In this document: positions 31,463-40,716 of the stretch, piece by piece
How positions within the stretch are numbered: position 1 is the first letter of the stretch
Layout: the number at the start of each line of letters is the position of its first letter
Source: Deltaproteobacteria bacterium Ga0077550
Lineage (GTDB): Bacteria > Myxococcota_A > Polyangia > Nannocystales > Nannocystaceae
Direction of reading: 5' to 3'
Length of the DNA stretch: 42,447 bases
Assembly: GCA_001464385.1 (NCBI GenBank)
Contig: LNFB01000037.1
Coordinates: forward strand, 1 to 42,447
Program-made: the position numbers and the translations under genes
The notes under the pieces: generated by a model
What the model saw: only the letters and a program-made list of their open reading frames with translations
What the model was told of the DNA's origin: nothing
Database searches by the model: none

Positions 31463-34369
31463 GTGCCCGAACTCCCGCCGGCCGATGGCCCCGTGTCCGA
31501 GACTTCCACGGGGGGCGGCGAGCCAACGCGGCTCCACCCGATCGCGATCCGCCTGACGACGGCGCTCGAGCGCCACGCCGGCAAGGTGGTGGCGCTGTTC
31601 CTGGTCGCCGTCGCCCTGTGCGCGGTGATGGCCTCGCGGCTGCGCATCGATCAGGAGCTGCGGCGCCTGCTGCCGGACGACTTCCCGAGCGTGGTCGGCA
31701 TCGATCGCCTCGGCGAGGAGATCGGCAACCAAGCAGACCTCTATCTTTCGATCCGCGGGCCGTCGCGCGAGGCCAACATCGCCTTCGGCCTCGCGCTCGA
31801 GCAGCGCCTCGCCGATCACCCCGACGTGCGGTTCGCGATCTTCCAGCGGGACCGCAGCTTCTTCGACCGCCACGCGATGCTGTACGCCGACGTCGGCGAT
31901 CTGCTCGAGCTGCGGCGCAAGGTCATCCTCCGTATCCGCGAAGAGGTCCGCAAGGAGGCCTTCTCGGGCCTGTCGCTCCTCGACAAGCCCAAGCCCGGCG
32001 ACGCGCCCTCGGGCGCCGGCGAGGCCCTGGGCCTCACCCGCGAGGAGATCGAGCAGCGCTACGGCGCCGCCGAGGAGTTCAAGGAGTTCTACGAGGCCGA
32101 CGAGGGCCGGCTCATGGCGATGCGCGTGCGGCCGCGCGTCGCCCCGACCGACGTGCAGTTCGCCCGCGGGCTGCAGACGTCGATCCGCGCCATCATCGAC
32201 GAGCTCGGGCCCGCGACCTACCACCCTGAGCTCGACGTCCGCTTCGAGGGCTCGTACGCGACGATCGACAAGCGCGTGCGCTCGTTCCAGGGCGAGGTCG
32301 TGGGCGGCTCGGCGGTCTCGCTGCTGGTGCTCATCGGGAGCATCGCGCTCTACTTTCGCAGCTTCCGCTCGGCGCTCGTGATCTTCGTCCCGCTGGTCGG
32401 ATCGGTGGTCGCCTCGCTGGCGTTCGCGGCCGCGGTCTACGGCTTCCTCAACCTGGTCAGCGCGTTCATCTTCGCGATCCTCCTGGGCCTCGGGATCGAT
32501 TTCGCGATCGTGCTGCTGTCGCGATACCGCGACGAGCGGGTCCGCGGCCTCGATCGCACCGAGGCGCTGGAGATGATGCTGTCGACCACGGCGCCGGCGT
32601 CGCTGTTCGGCGGCGCGAGCACGGCGCTCGGCTTCGGGGTGCTGGCGATCGCCGACTTCCAGGGCTTCGCGCAGTTCGGCGTGGTCGCGACCGTCGGCGT
32701 CTTCGGGGCCCTGGCCGCCGCGATGCTGGTGATGCCCGCGATGATCATCCTCCTCGATCGGGTCAAGCCGTGGAACCCGAAGCTGCGCCAGCGTCGCAGC
32801 GCGACGGTGGTGATCGAGGGCAGCAACCCGCGCTGGTTCGCCGTCGCGGCGCTCATCGTCGCGGTGGCCTGCGGGTGGGTCGCGTACTCGGTGATCCACG
32901 CGCCCGAGATCGAGTTCGAGTACGACTTCGACAAGCTCGGGGCCGCCAAGAAGGCGAGCATCGAGGGCACGCTCGGATACCGCGACGCGATCGGGCCGGC
33001 CCGCACGGTGGCGCCTGCGGTCGCCGTGGGACGCGACGTGGCCCAGGCCGAGTCGATCTACCGCCAGCTCGCGGCGCTGCGGAAGCTGACCCCGGAGGAG
33101 CTCGCCGCGTTCGATCCGGCCACGCTGTCGAAGCCGGCCCCGCGCGCGCCGTGGCCCGTGCCGCCCGACGAGCCCGACGAGCCCGAGCCGACCAAGGGCG
33201 CCACGACCAACGGCACAGCGGCCGCACCCGACGACGACGACTGGGACGCCGCACCCGCCGACGACGACTGGGACGCCGAGCCCGCCGACGCACCGGCCGA
33301 CAAGCCGAAGGCCAAGCCGACCGCCGCCCCCACGCCGGAGCCGGAGGACGAGGAGGTCGACGAGCTCGACGAGTTCGGCGATCCCGACCTCGACGATCCC
33401 ACCTTCGTCGCGCTCGAGAACGGGGTGATGACCCGACCGCGGGTCGCCCCCGAGACGCTCGCGATGCTGGAGCGCTACACGGGCGCGCGCATCGTCGATC
33501 TCGCCGAGCTGATGAACGACGTCACCTCGCTGTACGCGTTCATCCCCCAGGATCAGACGGACAAGCTCGCGATCATCGCGGACATCCGCCGGCGCATCGA
33601 CGCCAAGCGCGGCTCGATCTCCGCGTCGACGCGCAAGGACATCGACGAGTGGTACCACTACCTCGAGGTGACCGACGCGGTCACCGCCGACGGACTCCCG
33701 CCGTGGGTGCGCAACCAGTTCGCGGACGCCAAGGGCGAGCTCGGCCGCTTCGTCGTCATCTGGACCAAGGGCTCGAAGACCGACTACCGCAACGTGCGGC
33801 GCATCTACGACGCCTACGGCACCCTCGAGACCCCGACCGGCGAGGTCGAGCTCGCGGCGGACTTCTTCGTCATCCCCGAGGTCTACGAGGCGATCCGCGC
33901 CGACGGCCCCACGGTCGTGATGCTCTCGTTCTGCGTGATGCTCGTGACCTCGGTCGCGACCTTCCGCTCGCTGTCGGCGGGCGCCGCAGCGGCGTTCATG
34001 GTCCCGTTCTCGCTCGCGTCCCTGCTCGGCATCATGTACGTGCTCGGCTGGAAGCTGAACTTCTTCAACGTCATCGCGCTGCCGCTGTTGGTCGGCATGG
34101 GCGAGGACTCGTCGCTGCACATCATCGCCCGCTACCGCGAGGAGGGCCGCCAGGGCCTCGCGCTCGCGGTGCGCGAGACCGGCGGCGCGGTGTTCATGAC
34201 CGCGTGGACGACGATCTGCGGCTTCGGATCGATCCTGCTCACGAATCACCGCGGCTTGCAGTCTCTGGCCTGGGTGTCGGTGGTCGGGGTGGTGCTGGTG
34301 TTCGCGACGAGCGTGATCCTGCTGCCGTCGTTGATCGTGCTGGTCGACCGGTTCCGCCCGCGCCGGTGA
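31463..34369 (+). CDS. MMPL/RND-superfamily transporter
   Basis: The 968-residue protein has the two-half RND/MMPL plan: helix 1 (VVALFLVAVALCAVMAS), a large periplasmic domain, a five-helix bundle with LGLGIDFAIVLLSRYRDER, helix 7 (WFAVAALIVAVACGWVAYSV), a second periplasmic domain, and a last bundle with VGMGEDSSLHIIARYREE. Glu stands in the second half where many MMPLs have Asp/Tyr. The second loop contains an acidic low-complexity insert (about residues 575-650) with repeats of DDDWDA. Relatives (HpnN, MmpL) export hopanoids or other lipids; a lipid or hydrophobic cargo is inferred. It lies alone, convergent with the SUKH gene, with no fusion-protein or outer-membrane partner nearby. Confidence 0.9.
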   Translation: MPELPPADGPVSETSTGGGEPTRLHPIAIRLTTALERHAGKVVALFLVAVALCAVMASRLRIDQELRRLLPDDFPSVVGIDRLGEEIGNQADLYLSIRGPSREANIAFGLALEQRLADHPDVRFAIFQRDRSFFDRHAMLYADVGDLLELRRKVILRIREEVRKEAFSGLSLLDKPKPGDAPSGAGEALGLTREEIEQRYGAAEEFKEFYEADEGRLMAMRVRPRVAPTDVQFARGLQTSIRAIIDELGPATYHPELDVRFEGSYATIDKRVRSFQGEVVGGSAVSLLVLIGSIALYFRSFRSALVIFVPLVGSVVASLAFAAAVYGFLNLVSAFIFAILLGLGIDFAIVLLSRYRDERVRGLDRTEALEMMLSTTAPASLFGGASTALGFGVLAIADFQGFAQFGVVATVGVFGALAAAMLVMPAMIILLDRVKPWNPKLRQRRSATVVIEGSNPRWFAVAALIVAVACGWVAYSVIHAPEIEFEYDFDKLGAAKKASIEGTLGYRDAIGPARTVAPAVAVGRDVAQAESIYRQLAALRKLTPEELAAFDPATLSKPAPRAPWPVPPDEPDEPEPTKGATTNGTAAAPDDDDWDAAPADDDWDAEPADAPADKPKAKPTAAPTPEPEDEEVDELDEFGDPDLDDPTFVALENGVMTRPRVAPETLAMLERYTGARIVDLAELMNDVTSLYAFIPQDQTDKLAIIADIRRRIDAKRGSISASTRKDIDEWYHYLEVTDAVTADGLPPWVRNQFADAKGELGRFVVIWTKGSKTDYRNVRRIYDAYGTLETPTGEVELAADFFVIPEVYEAIRADGPTVVMLSFCVMLVTSVATFRSLSAGAAAAFMVPFSLASLLGIMYVLGWKLNFFNVIALPLLVGMGEDSSLHIIARYREEGRQGLALAVRETGGAVFMTAWTTICGFGSILLTNHRGLQSLAWVSVVGVVLVFATSVILLPSLIVLVDRFRPRR

Positions 34370-34390
34370 TCGGGGCTGCGGGACGCGGCC

Positions 34391-34404
34391 GGCCCTGACG
34401 GGCC
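34391..34404 (+). terminator. Weak hairpin after the MMPL gene
   Basis: GGCCC-TGAC-GGGCC forms a perfect five-pair stem with a four-base loop, 22 bases after the MMPL stop. There is no T-run. The other bases of this 139-base gap show nothing clear. Confidence 0.3.
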
Positions 34405-34508
34405 TGGGGCGGCCTTGGCACAGAGGGTGGTCGACGGTTTCCGCCCGATCGACGACGGCTGAACCAGGGCCTCTTGGGCGGGCCTAGGCTCTCCTCTCCG
34501 GCTTCACC

Positions 34509-35890
34509 TCACGAGAGCCCGAACAGGAGCGCCGGCTCCACCAGGAGCACGCGATCACGCGTGACGTGTTTGACGAAGTGACGGCGGCCGCCCTTGTGTT
34601 TCGGATCGGGGATCGGTGCCGAGGCGGCCTTCCGCGCGGTCGCCCCGTCCCACACGATGAGGTCGGTGGACGACGCGCTCACGAGGAAGTCGCCCGTCGG
34701 GCCGTAGAGGAGCGTCTCGCCGATCGGCGACGGCGTCTCCTTCTTGGTCGAGCGCGCGACGGGCGACAGCGTCTCGTCGAGCACGGCCACGGCGTCGCCC
34801 AAGTAGGCGACCTGCTTGCCATCCGGACGAAGGACCACCGTCTGGACGCGTTCGGCGATCGTCTTCGTCGCGCGGGCCTTGGCCTCGCCGAGCTCCCAGA
34901 CGCGCAGGATGGACTCGTCGTAGCTCTGGCCCGCGTGCGCGGTCACGACGCGGGTGCCGACCATCGCGAAGCTCTGCAACCCGGGCAGCCGTCCGCCGCC
35001 CAGCGCCAGAGGCTGAGCTCGTCGGCGCCCGCGAGCACGAAGCCTGTGCCCGCCTCGTCGACCGCCAGGCCCTCGCTGCACGGGCGTTGCGCTGATCCGA
35101 AGCTGCGAATCTCGTCTTGCAGCTCGGGCAGAGTGGGGTGCTCGATCGTGCCTTTGGCGAGGTTCAGGAACGTCGTCCGCCGCGAGACATTGCGGAGCAC
35201 GGCGTGAGCGTTGTCCGGCGACAAGAGGCCGTCCTCGTGCTCGTGGATGCGGTCTTCCGTCTTGCGGAGCAGCGGCGCGCTGCGCACCTTGATCGACCGG
35301 GGCACGCCGCCCGCAGGGATCGTCGCGACGCCGCCCTTCTTCGCGGGGCTCTTCGCCGCCTTCGCCTTCGCAAGCTGCTCGCGCTCTTCGTCCGCCCGCC
35401 CCTGCGCGTCGGCCTTCTCGCGCACGCTCGCCGCGAGGTACGCCGCGCGCAAGCGACCCATGAGCTTGGCCAGGTTGTCGTCGAGCTTCTTCGCCTTGCG
35501 AGTCTCGTGATCCCAATCCATCAGGCGACCGCTCGCGTTGTCGAAGCACGTGTAGTTGCCCGCTTCGTCGGTGGCGAGCGGGACCAACCCACCTGGAAAC
35601 TTCGGCACGGTCTCGCGAAGGTCGCGCAGCGTCGAGAGCGACATGGCAGGCGAGAGCCACTCCTGTGCCCAATACGCTTCGCTGGCCTCGCGCTCTTCGT
35701 CGATGCGCGGCGACGAGGCGATCGCGGCGACCTTCCCCCAGGTCCAAAGCGCCTTCAGATCGGGGTGAACCGACGCGAACGCCCCATCGAGCGCCTTCCA
35801 TGTGCCTGGGGCCGGGGCCTTGCCCTTGCCCGTCTTACCGACGGCGACTTCGAGGGCGAGGATGGCTTCGGCGAGATCGGCCTTCGTCAT
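34509..35890 (-). pseudogene. SUKH (SMI1/KNR4) plus beta-propeller gene, single-base frameshift
   Basis: Frame one starts at ATG 35890 and resembles a SUKH/SMI1-KNR4 domain (about residues 25-150: HPDLKALWTWG, GLVPLATDEAGNYTCFDNAS, LMDWDHETRK). A basic Ala/Lys linker and propeller-like strands follow (GLAVDEAGTGFVLAGADELS, LWRW), then nonsense and a stop at 34943. Frame two resumes the propeller (LPGLQSFAMVGTRVVTAHAG to LFGLS) and ends at 34509. One missing base near 34985-34995 (GACGG-CTGCCC) explains it; repaired, the protein is 460 residues. SUKH domains are immunity or regulatory modules; no toxin gene is adjacent. TTTAAC lies six bases before the ATG. It may be a true pseudogene or a sequencing error. 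Confidence 0.75.
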
Positions 35891-35935
35891 GGCACGGTTA
35901 AACGCGCCCGAAGCGGCCTCGTCAACAAGTCGACG

Positions 35936-36868
35936 TCACGCCTTGGGCTTGACGAACTTCAGCGTCATCCGATCGCTCTCGCCGATCGCCTCGAACTTCG
36001 CCTTGTCCTTGTCGCCGCCCGAGAAGCTCGGCGGCAGGCTCCACACGCCGTCCGGGTGATCCTTGGTGTCCTTGGGATTCGCGTTGATCTCCGAGCGCTC
36101 GAGCAGCTCGAAGCCCGCGGCCTTCGCCGCCTCGATCACGGTCGCCTCGGGGAGGTAGCCCCCCTCGGCGGTCTTGGCCGGATCCGCGCCCTCGGCCGCG
36201 CGGTGCTGCTCGACGCCGAAGATGCCGCCGGGCTTGAGCGCGCGGAAGGCCGCGCCGTACACCAGCGGCAGCGCGCCGTTGCGGTACCAGCCGTGGCTGT
36301 TGCGGAAGGTGAGCACCACGTCGGCCGTGCCGTCGGGCGCCAGCGTGAGCGCCTCGATCGTGGTCTTCGCGACCTTGCCGTCGGGGCCCATCTCCACCTT
36401 CTGGATCACGGTCGCGGTCTCGACCGCGCCGAAGGTCGCCGCGTCGGCGCCGAGCCGCTCGAGCAGCTTCTTGCTCTGCGCCGTGCCGTAGTAGGCCTCG
36501 GGGCCGGCGGGATCGAACACGGTGACGGTGAGCTTGCCGTCGTTGCGGAGGTACGGCGCGAGGATCTCGGTGTACCAGCCGCCGCCCGGCCACAGCTCGA
36601 CGACCTTGCTGTCGGGCAGGACGCCGAAGAACGCGAGCGTCTCGGCGGGGTGACGCGACGCGTCGCGGCTGCGGTTCTCGGCGGTGCGGTGCGGCATGGC
36701 CAGCACGGCGGCGAAGTCCTCGGGCTTGGCCACGCGATCCGACGGCGTCGCCGGGGTCGGGCCCTCGGGCACCGCGGTATCGGCCGACGTGGTCTTGCAC
36801 GCACCGAGCAACGCGAGGGACACCAGGGATACCCGGATGGATTTCGAGAGCGGCGTTCGGGTCGACAT
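35936..36868 (-). CDS. Exported COG4798-type methyltransferase-like lipoprotein
   Basis: From ATG 36868 the protein has 310 residues. The signal peptide ends in LALLGAC, a lipobox. A class-I SAM-binding-like domain follows: HPAETLAFFGVLPDSKVVEL, WPGGGWYTEILAPYLRNDGK (motif I), GTADVVLTFRNSHGWY and AAFRALKPGGIFGVEQHRA. It matches the predicted-methyltransferase group COG4798, which carries export signals although SAM is cytoplasmic, so its true activity outside the cytoplasm is unknown. TTGCCG (36905-36900) and TACCCT (36883-36878) are 16 bases apart, nine bases before the ATG. The longer upstream frame lies beyond that promoter-like pair and is not supported. Confidence 0.85.
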   Translation of the reverse strand: MSTRTPLSKSIRVSLVSLALLGACKTTSADTAVPEGPTPATPSDRVAKPEDFAAVLAMPHRTAENRSRDASRHPAETLAFFGVLPDSKVVELWPGGGWYTEILAPYLRNDGKLTVTVFDPAGPEAYYGTAQSKKLLERLGADAATFGAVETATVIQKVEMGPDGKVAKTTIEALTLAPDGTADVVLTFRNSHGWYRNGALPLVYGAAFRALKPGGIFGVEQHRAAEGADPAKTAEGGYLPEATVIEAAKAAGFELLERSEINANPKDTKDHPDGVWSLPPSFSGGDKDKAKFEAIGESDRMTLKFVKPKA

Positions 36869-37055
36869 GGTGGCGGGAGGGTAGACCAAAGCCGCGCCGC
36901 GGCAACGGCGCTCGCGCGCGGGAGCGGGTTTGCGGGCCCCCGGACGGCTCCTGGCGGATTTCTCGGCGACGCCGCGCGCACCGCCCGGGGCGCCGTCGTC
37001 TCGGGGGAGGAAGAGGGAGGCATCGCGTCCACGCGGACGCGGTGGTGGAACACTC

Positions 37056-39389
37056 ATGCTGCAACGCGATGCCCATGCGCGCGTGCGGGCCCTGCTCGCG
37101 CTTTCACTGCTCGGGTTGCCGACGGCGGCCTGCTACGGCGGCACCGCCCACAGCCCGGGCGACGACGACGACCCCGAGGGTGGCGACGGTGGTGACACCG
37201 GAGACGCGCCCGAGCTCGACGCGCCCGACGCCTGCGTCGACATCGACGACTACTTCCGCGAGCAGGTCTGGGCGCCGGTGCTCAAGCAGAAGTGCTACGC
37301 GTGCCACAACCCGGCGGGCGCGGCCAAGGCCAGCGACCTCGTGCTGCAGGGCACCGACTTCCCCGGCTACCTCGACGTGAACCGCCAGACCGTCGCGAAC
37401 CTCGCCCAGCTCGAGATCGACGACACCTCGCTGTTGCTGCTGAAGCCCAGCGCGGTGATCGAGCACGGCGGCGGCGCGCAGATCGAGATCGACGGCCCCG
37501 AGTACGCCGCGCTCGCGGAGTTCGTCGAGCGCAGCAAGGCGCCGGTGCACTGCGTCGACGACCGCGACATCCGGGCGTTCTACGCCGACCTGTCGCTGCT
37601 CGACGAGGCCGAGACCACCCGCAAGGCGCTGTTCCTGCTCGCGGGCCGCATGCCCACCGAGATCGAGCTCGCGGTGGTCGAGGCCGCCGGTTTCGAGGGC
37701 CTCGACGAGGTCCTCGAGCAGGCCACGCACGAAGAGGCCTTCTACGATCGCCTGATCGAGATCTACAACGATGTGCTCCACACCGACGCGTACCTCGCCG
37801 GCGACGACGCCGTGGATACCGTCGACACCCAGAAATTCCCCAACGCCCGGTGGTTCGACGACCTACCCGAGGACGACGTCGCCGCGGCCCGCAACGCCAC
37901 CAACGACGCGATCGCCCGCGAGCCCTTGATGCTGATCGACTGGGTCGTCCGCCACGACGAGCCGTTCTCGACGATCCTCACCGCCAACTACACCCTGGCC
38001 AACCCGTGGTCGGCGCGCTCGTACGACATCCCGATGGATCGGTTCGTGGATCCGACCGACGCCAACGAGTGGGTGCCGATCCAGTTCCCCGACTTCCCCC
38101 ACGCCGGGCTGCTGACGACGTCGGTGTTCCTCAACCGCTACCCGACGACCGAGACCAACCGCAACCGGGCGCGCTCGCGGGTGCTGTACAAGTTCTTCCT
38201 CGCGACCGACGTGCTGCGGCTCGCGGTGCGGCCGATCGACGTCACCTCGATCGACGACTTCAACCCCACGCTCTACAACCCCAACTGCAGCGTCTGCCAC
38301 GACAACGTCGACCCGATCGCGGGCGCGTTCCAGGGCTTCGACGAGCTCGGCCGCTACCGCCCGAGCGACGAGGGCTGGTACGCCGACATGCGGCCGCCGG
38401 GGCTCGGCGACGCGCAGATCCCCTTCGATCAGAGCAAGCGTGCGCTGCAGTGGCTCGCACCATGGCTGGTCCGCGACCGCCGCTTCGCCCTGGCCGTGGT
38501 CCACACCATGTTCACCGGCCTGACCGGCCAGGAGCCCCTGACCGAGCCCATCGACGAGGCCGCGCCGGACTACCTGCAGCGCATCGGCGCCTACGAGGCC
38601 CAGGACTACACGTTCGGGCAGATCGCCGACGCGTTCATGGCCGACAACTGGGAGCTGCGCACCGTCCTCAAGGCGCTGGTGAAGACCGAGTGGTTCCGCG
38701 CCCGCGGCACCGACGTCCCGCTGTCGGACACGCGCACCACCGAGCTGCAGGACATGGGCACGGCGCGCGTGCTGTCGCCCGAGCTGCTGCACCGGCGGAT
38801 CCAGGCGACCACCGGCATCCCGTGGCGCAAGGGCGGCACCAGCGTGCTGCTGTCTGCCGACTACTACAGGTTCTTCTACGGCGGCATCGACTCGGCGTCG
38901 GTGACCCAGCGGCTGACCGAGATGAACGGCGTCATGGCGAACATCGCCGACCGCATGGCCAACGAGGTCGCGTGCAGCGTGACCGCGTTCGACTTCGGCA
39001 AGCCCGTCGCCGACCGCATGCTGTTCCCGCTGGTGGAGCGCACGGATCTGCCGGGCACGCCCCAGGGCGACGCGGCGATCCGGGCCAACGCGGTGCACCT
39101 GCACGAGCAGCTCCTCGGCGAGTCCCTCGACGAGGACGACCCGGAGATCCAGCGCACCGTCGGCCTGTTCGAGGCGCTGCTCGCCGACGGCCACGCGCGC
39201 ATGGCCGACACCACCAACGGCCGCATGACGCCGAGCATCGCCGCGGCCTGCCAGGCCGTCGTCCACCCGACCACCGGCGATCCGCTGCCCGAAGAGCAGC
39301 AGGTCACCGAGGATCCCGACTACACCGTGCGCGCCTGGATGGGCGTCGTCACCTACCTGCTGGGCGACTACCGGTTCCTCTACGAGTAG
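37056..39389 (+). CDS. Di-heme c-type DUF1592/DUF1588-like exported protein
   Basis: From ATG 37056 this is 777 residues with a lipoprotein signal (LLGLPTAACYGG) and an Asp/Gly-rich linker. Two c-type heme motifs are seen, CYACH (Cys80-His84) and CSVCH (Cys411-His415). The first sits in a short cytochrome-like segment (QVWAPVLKQKCYACHNPAGA), the second in a DUF1588-like region (NPNCSVCHDNVDPIAGAFQG, then FDELGRYR). The segment DEPFSTILTANYTLANPWSA is typical of DUF1592. In planctomycetes and myxobacteria these domains are encoded beside DUF1501 genes, as here (25-base gap). A periplasmic redox or breakdown role is generally assumed but unproven. Confidence 0.85.
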   Translation: MLQRDAHARVRALLALSLLGLPTAACYGGTAHSPGDDDDPEGGDGGDTGDAPELDAPDACVDIDDYFREQVWAPVLKQKCYACHNPAGAAKASDLVLQGTDFPGYLDVNRQTVANLAQLEIDDTSLLLLKPSAVIEHGGGAQIEIDGPEYAALAEFVERSKAPVHCVDDRDIRAFYADLSLLDEAETTRKALFLLAGRMPTEIELAVVEAAGFEGLDEVLEQATHEEAFYDRLIEIYNDVLHTDAYLAGDDAVDTVDTQKFPNARWFDDLPEDDVAAARNATNDAIAREPLMLIDWVVRHDEPFSTILTANYTLANPWSARSYDIPMDRFVDPTDANEWVPIQFPDFPHAGLLTTSVFLNRYPTTETNRNRARSRVLYKFFLATDVLRLAVRPIDVTSIDDFNPTLYNPNCSVCHDNVDPIAGAFQGFDELGRYRPSDEGWYADMRPPGLGDAQIPFDQSKRALQWLAPWLVRDRRFALAVVHTMFTGLTGQEPLTEPIDEAAPDYLQRIGAYEAQDYTFGQIADAFMADNWELRTVLKALVKTEWFRARGTDVPLSDTRTTELQDMGTARVLSPELLHRRIQATTGIPWRKGGTSVLLSADYYRFFYGGIDSASVTQRLTEMNGVMANIADRMANEVACSVTAFDFGKPVADRMLFPLVERTDLPGTPQGDAAIRANAVHLHEQLLGESLDEDDPEIQRTVGLFEALLADGHARMADTTNGRMTPSIAAACQAVVHPTTGDPLPEEQQVTEDPDYTVRAWMGVVTYLLGDYRFLYE

Positions 39390-39414
39390 GGCTTCGACCG
39401 AGGAGACAAACACC

Positions 39415-40698
39415 ATGGACCGCCGACGTTTTCTCGAGCTCGCGAGCATCACCGGCCTCGGCCTCGCCGGGGCACCGCTCCTCGGCCGCGCCGACTCCGA
39501 TCGCGCCGCCCCTCCACGTTCCTCGGCCGCCCCGGGCGAGGACGACTACGACGGCCCGCTCTTCGTGATGGTCCAGGCCCACGGCGGCTGGGACGCGACG
39601 CTCCTGTGCGACCCGAAGGCCAACCTCAACAACAGCTACGGCGAGGGCGACATCCTCACCGCGGGCAACCTCCGCTTCGCCCCGGTCGGCGGCGCGCAGG
39701 CGCTGTTCGAGGCCCACTACGAGCACACCGTCTTCATCAACGGCGTCGACACCAGCACCAACGCCCACGACGCGGGCCAGCGCAACTGCGCGAGCGGCCG
39801 GCTCGGCGAGGGCTACCCTGCCCTCGCGGCGATGCTCGCGGGTCACGGCGCGCCGCAGCGGCCGATGTCGTTCATCAGCTTCGGCCAGTACGATCGCACC
39901 TCGGGGCTCGTCGCGCCGACGCGCAACGGCAACGACGCGCGGCTCGCCGAGCTGTCGTACCCCGATCGGATGAACGCCGCGGACGCCGAAGGCCCGACGT
40001 ACCACACCGAGACGGCGCACGCGGTGATCCGGCTGGCCCGAGAGAAGCGGCTCGAGCGGACGCTCGCGCACCAGGCCCTGCCCCGCTTCCGCCACGCCCT
40101 CGACACGCTGGCCACCGCGCGCCTCGGATCGGATGGGCTGAAGCGCCTCGACGAGGTGCTCCCCGAGCCCGACGCCAACGCGCTGCACCGCCAGGCCCAG
40201 CTCGTCGTCGCGGCCTACAAGGCCCGCGTCGGCGTCGCGGGCAACCTGTTCCACAGCAACTTCGACACGCACTCCGACCACGACAATCAGCAGCGCGCGC
40301 GCATGTCCGAGCTGCTGGGCCTCGTGAAGTTCCTGTGGGACGAGGCCGAGCGCCAGGCCGTCGCCGACAAGCTCGTCGTCCTCATCTGCTCGGACTTCGG
40401 CCGCACGCCGCAGTACAACGGCAACATGGGCAAGGACCACTGGTCGATCACCAGCATGGTCGCCATGGGCGCGGGCGTCGTCGGCAACCGCATGGTCGGC
40501 GCGACGGACAGCGGCCACAACGCGCGGATGATCGATCCCGCCACCGGCGCGCCCGCCGAGGGCGACGTGGCCGGCGTGAAGGTCACGCCGGCGCACGTGC
40601 ACCGCGGCATGCGACGCGTGCTGGGGCTTGCCGGGACCGAGGTCGACGAGCGGTTCCCGATCGCGCTGGACGACACCTTCGACCCGCTCGCGGGCTGA
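39415..40698 (+). CDS. DUF1501 protein with Tat signal
   Basis: The 427-residue protein starts with a Tat signal (MDRRRFLELASITGLGLAGA), so it is exported folded. GAGGAGA lies nine bases before ATG 39415. DUF1501 phrases are present: MVQAHGGWDATLLCDPKAN, FSNFDTHSDHDNQQ-like HSNFDTHSDHDNQQRARM, VLICSDFGRTPQYN and KDHWSITSMVAMGAGVVG. The family belongs to the alkaline-phosphatase/sulfatase fold; His and Asp residues here (THSDHDN, DFGRTP, DHW) fit a metal site. It is the second gene of a pair with the di-heme protein. Substrate unknown. The TGA lies in the left arm of an inverted repeat. Confidence 0.9.
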   Translation: MDRRRFLELASITGLGLAGAPLLGRADSDRAAPPRSSAAPGEDDYDGPLFVMVQAHGGWDATLLCDPKANLNNSYGEGDILTAGNLRFAPVGGAQALFEAHYEHTVFINGVDTSTNAHDAGQRNCASGRLGEGYPALAAMLAGHGAPQRPMSFISFGQYDRTSGLVAPTRNGNDARLAELSYPDRMNAADAEGPTYHTETAHAVIRLAREKRLERTLAHQALPRFRHALDTLATARLGSDGLKRLDEVLPEPDANALHRQAQLVVAAYKARVGVAGNLFHSNFDTHSDHDNQQRARMSELLGLVKFLWDEAERQAVADKLVVLICSDFGRTPQYNGNMGKDHWSITSMVAMGAGVVGNRMVGATDSGHNARMIDPATGAPAEGDVAGVKVTPAHVHRGMRRVLGLAGTEVDERFPIALDDTFDPLAG

Positions 40699-40716
40699 AG
40701 CGGCCGCGTCAGCCCG
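40691..40716. terminator. 8-bp inverted repeat containing a stop codon
   Basis: CGGGCTGA (40691-40698, with the DUF1501 stop) and TCAGCCCG (40709-40716) flank a ten-base loop. A second copy of the right arm lies at 40726-40733, made by the 17-bp duplication, and contains the stop of the opposite gene. Confidence 0.55.

Noticed and set aside
31394..34249. Minus-strand ORF of 951 codons
   Set aside because: It is antisense to the MMPL transporter. Its composition (Arg, His, Glu, Asp without hydrophobic pattern) is typical of GC-driven shadow frames.
34509..35890. Programmed frameshift in the SUKH gene
   Set aside because: No slippery heptamer or downstream structure is evident at the junction; a plain one-base loss fits better.
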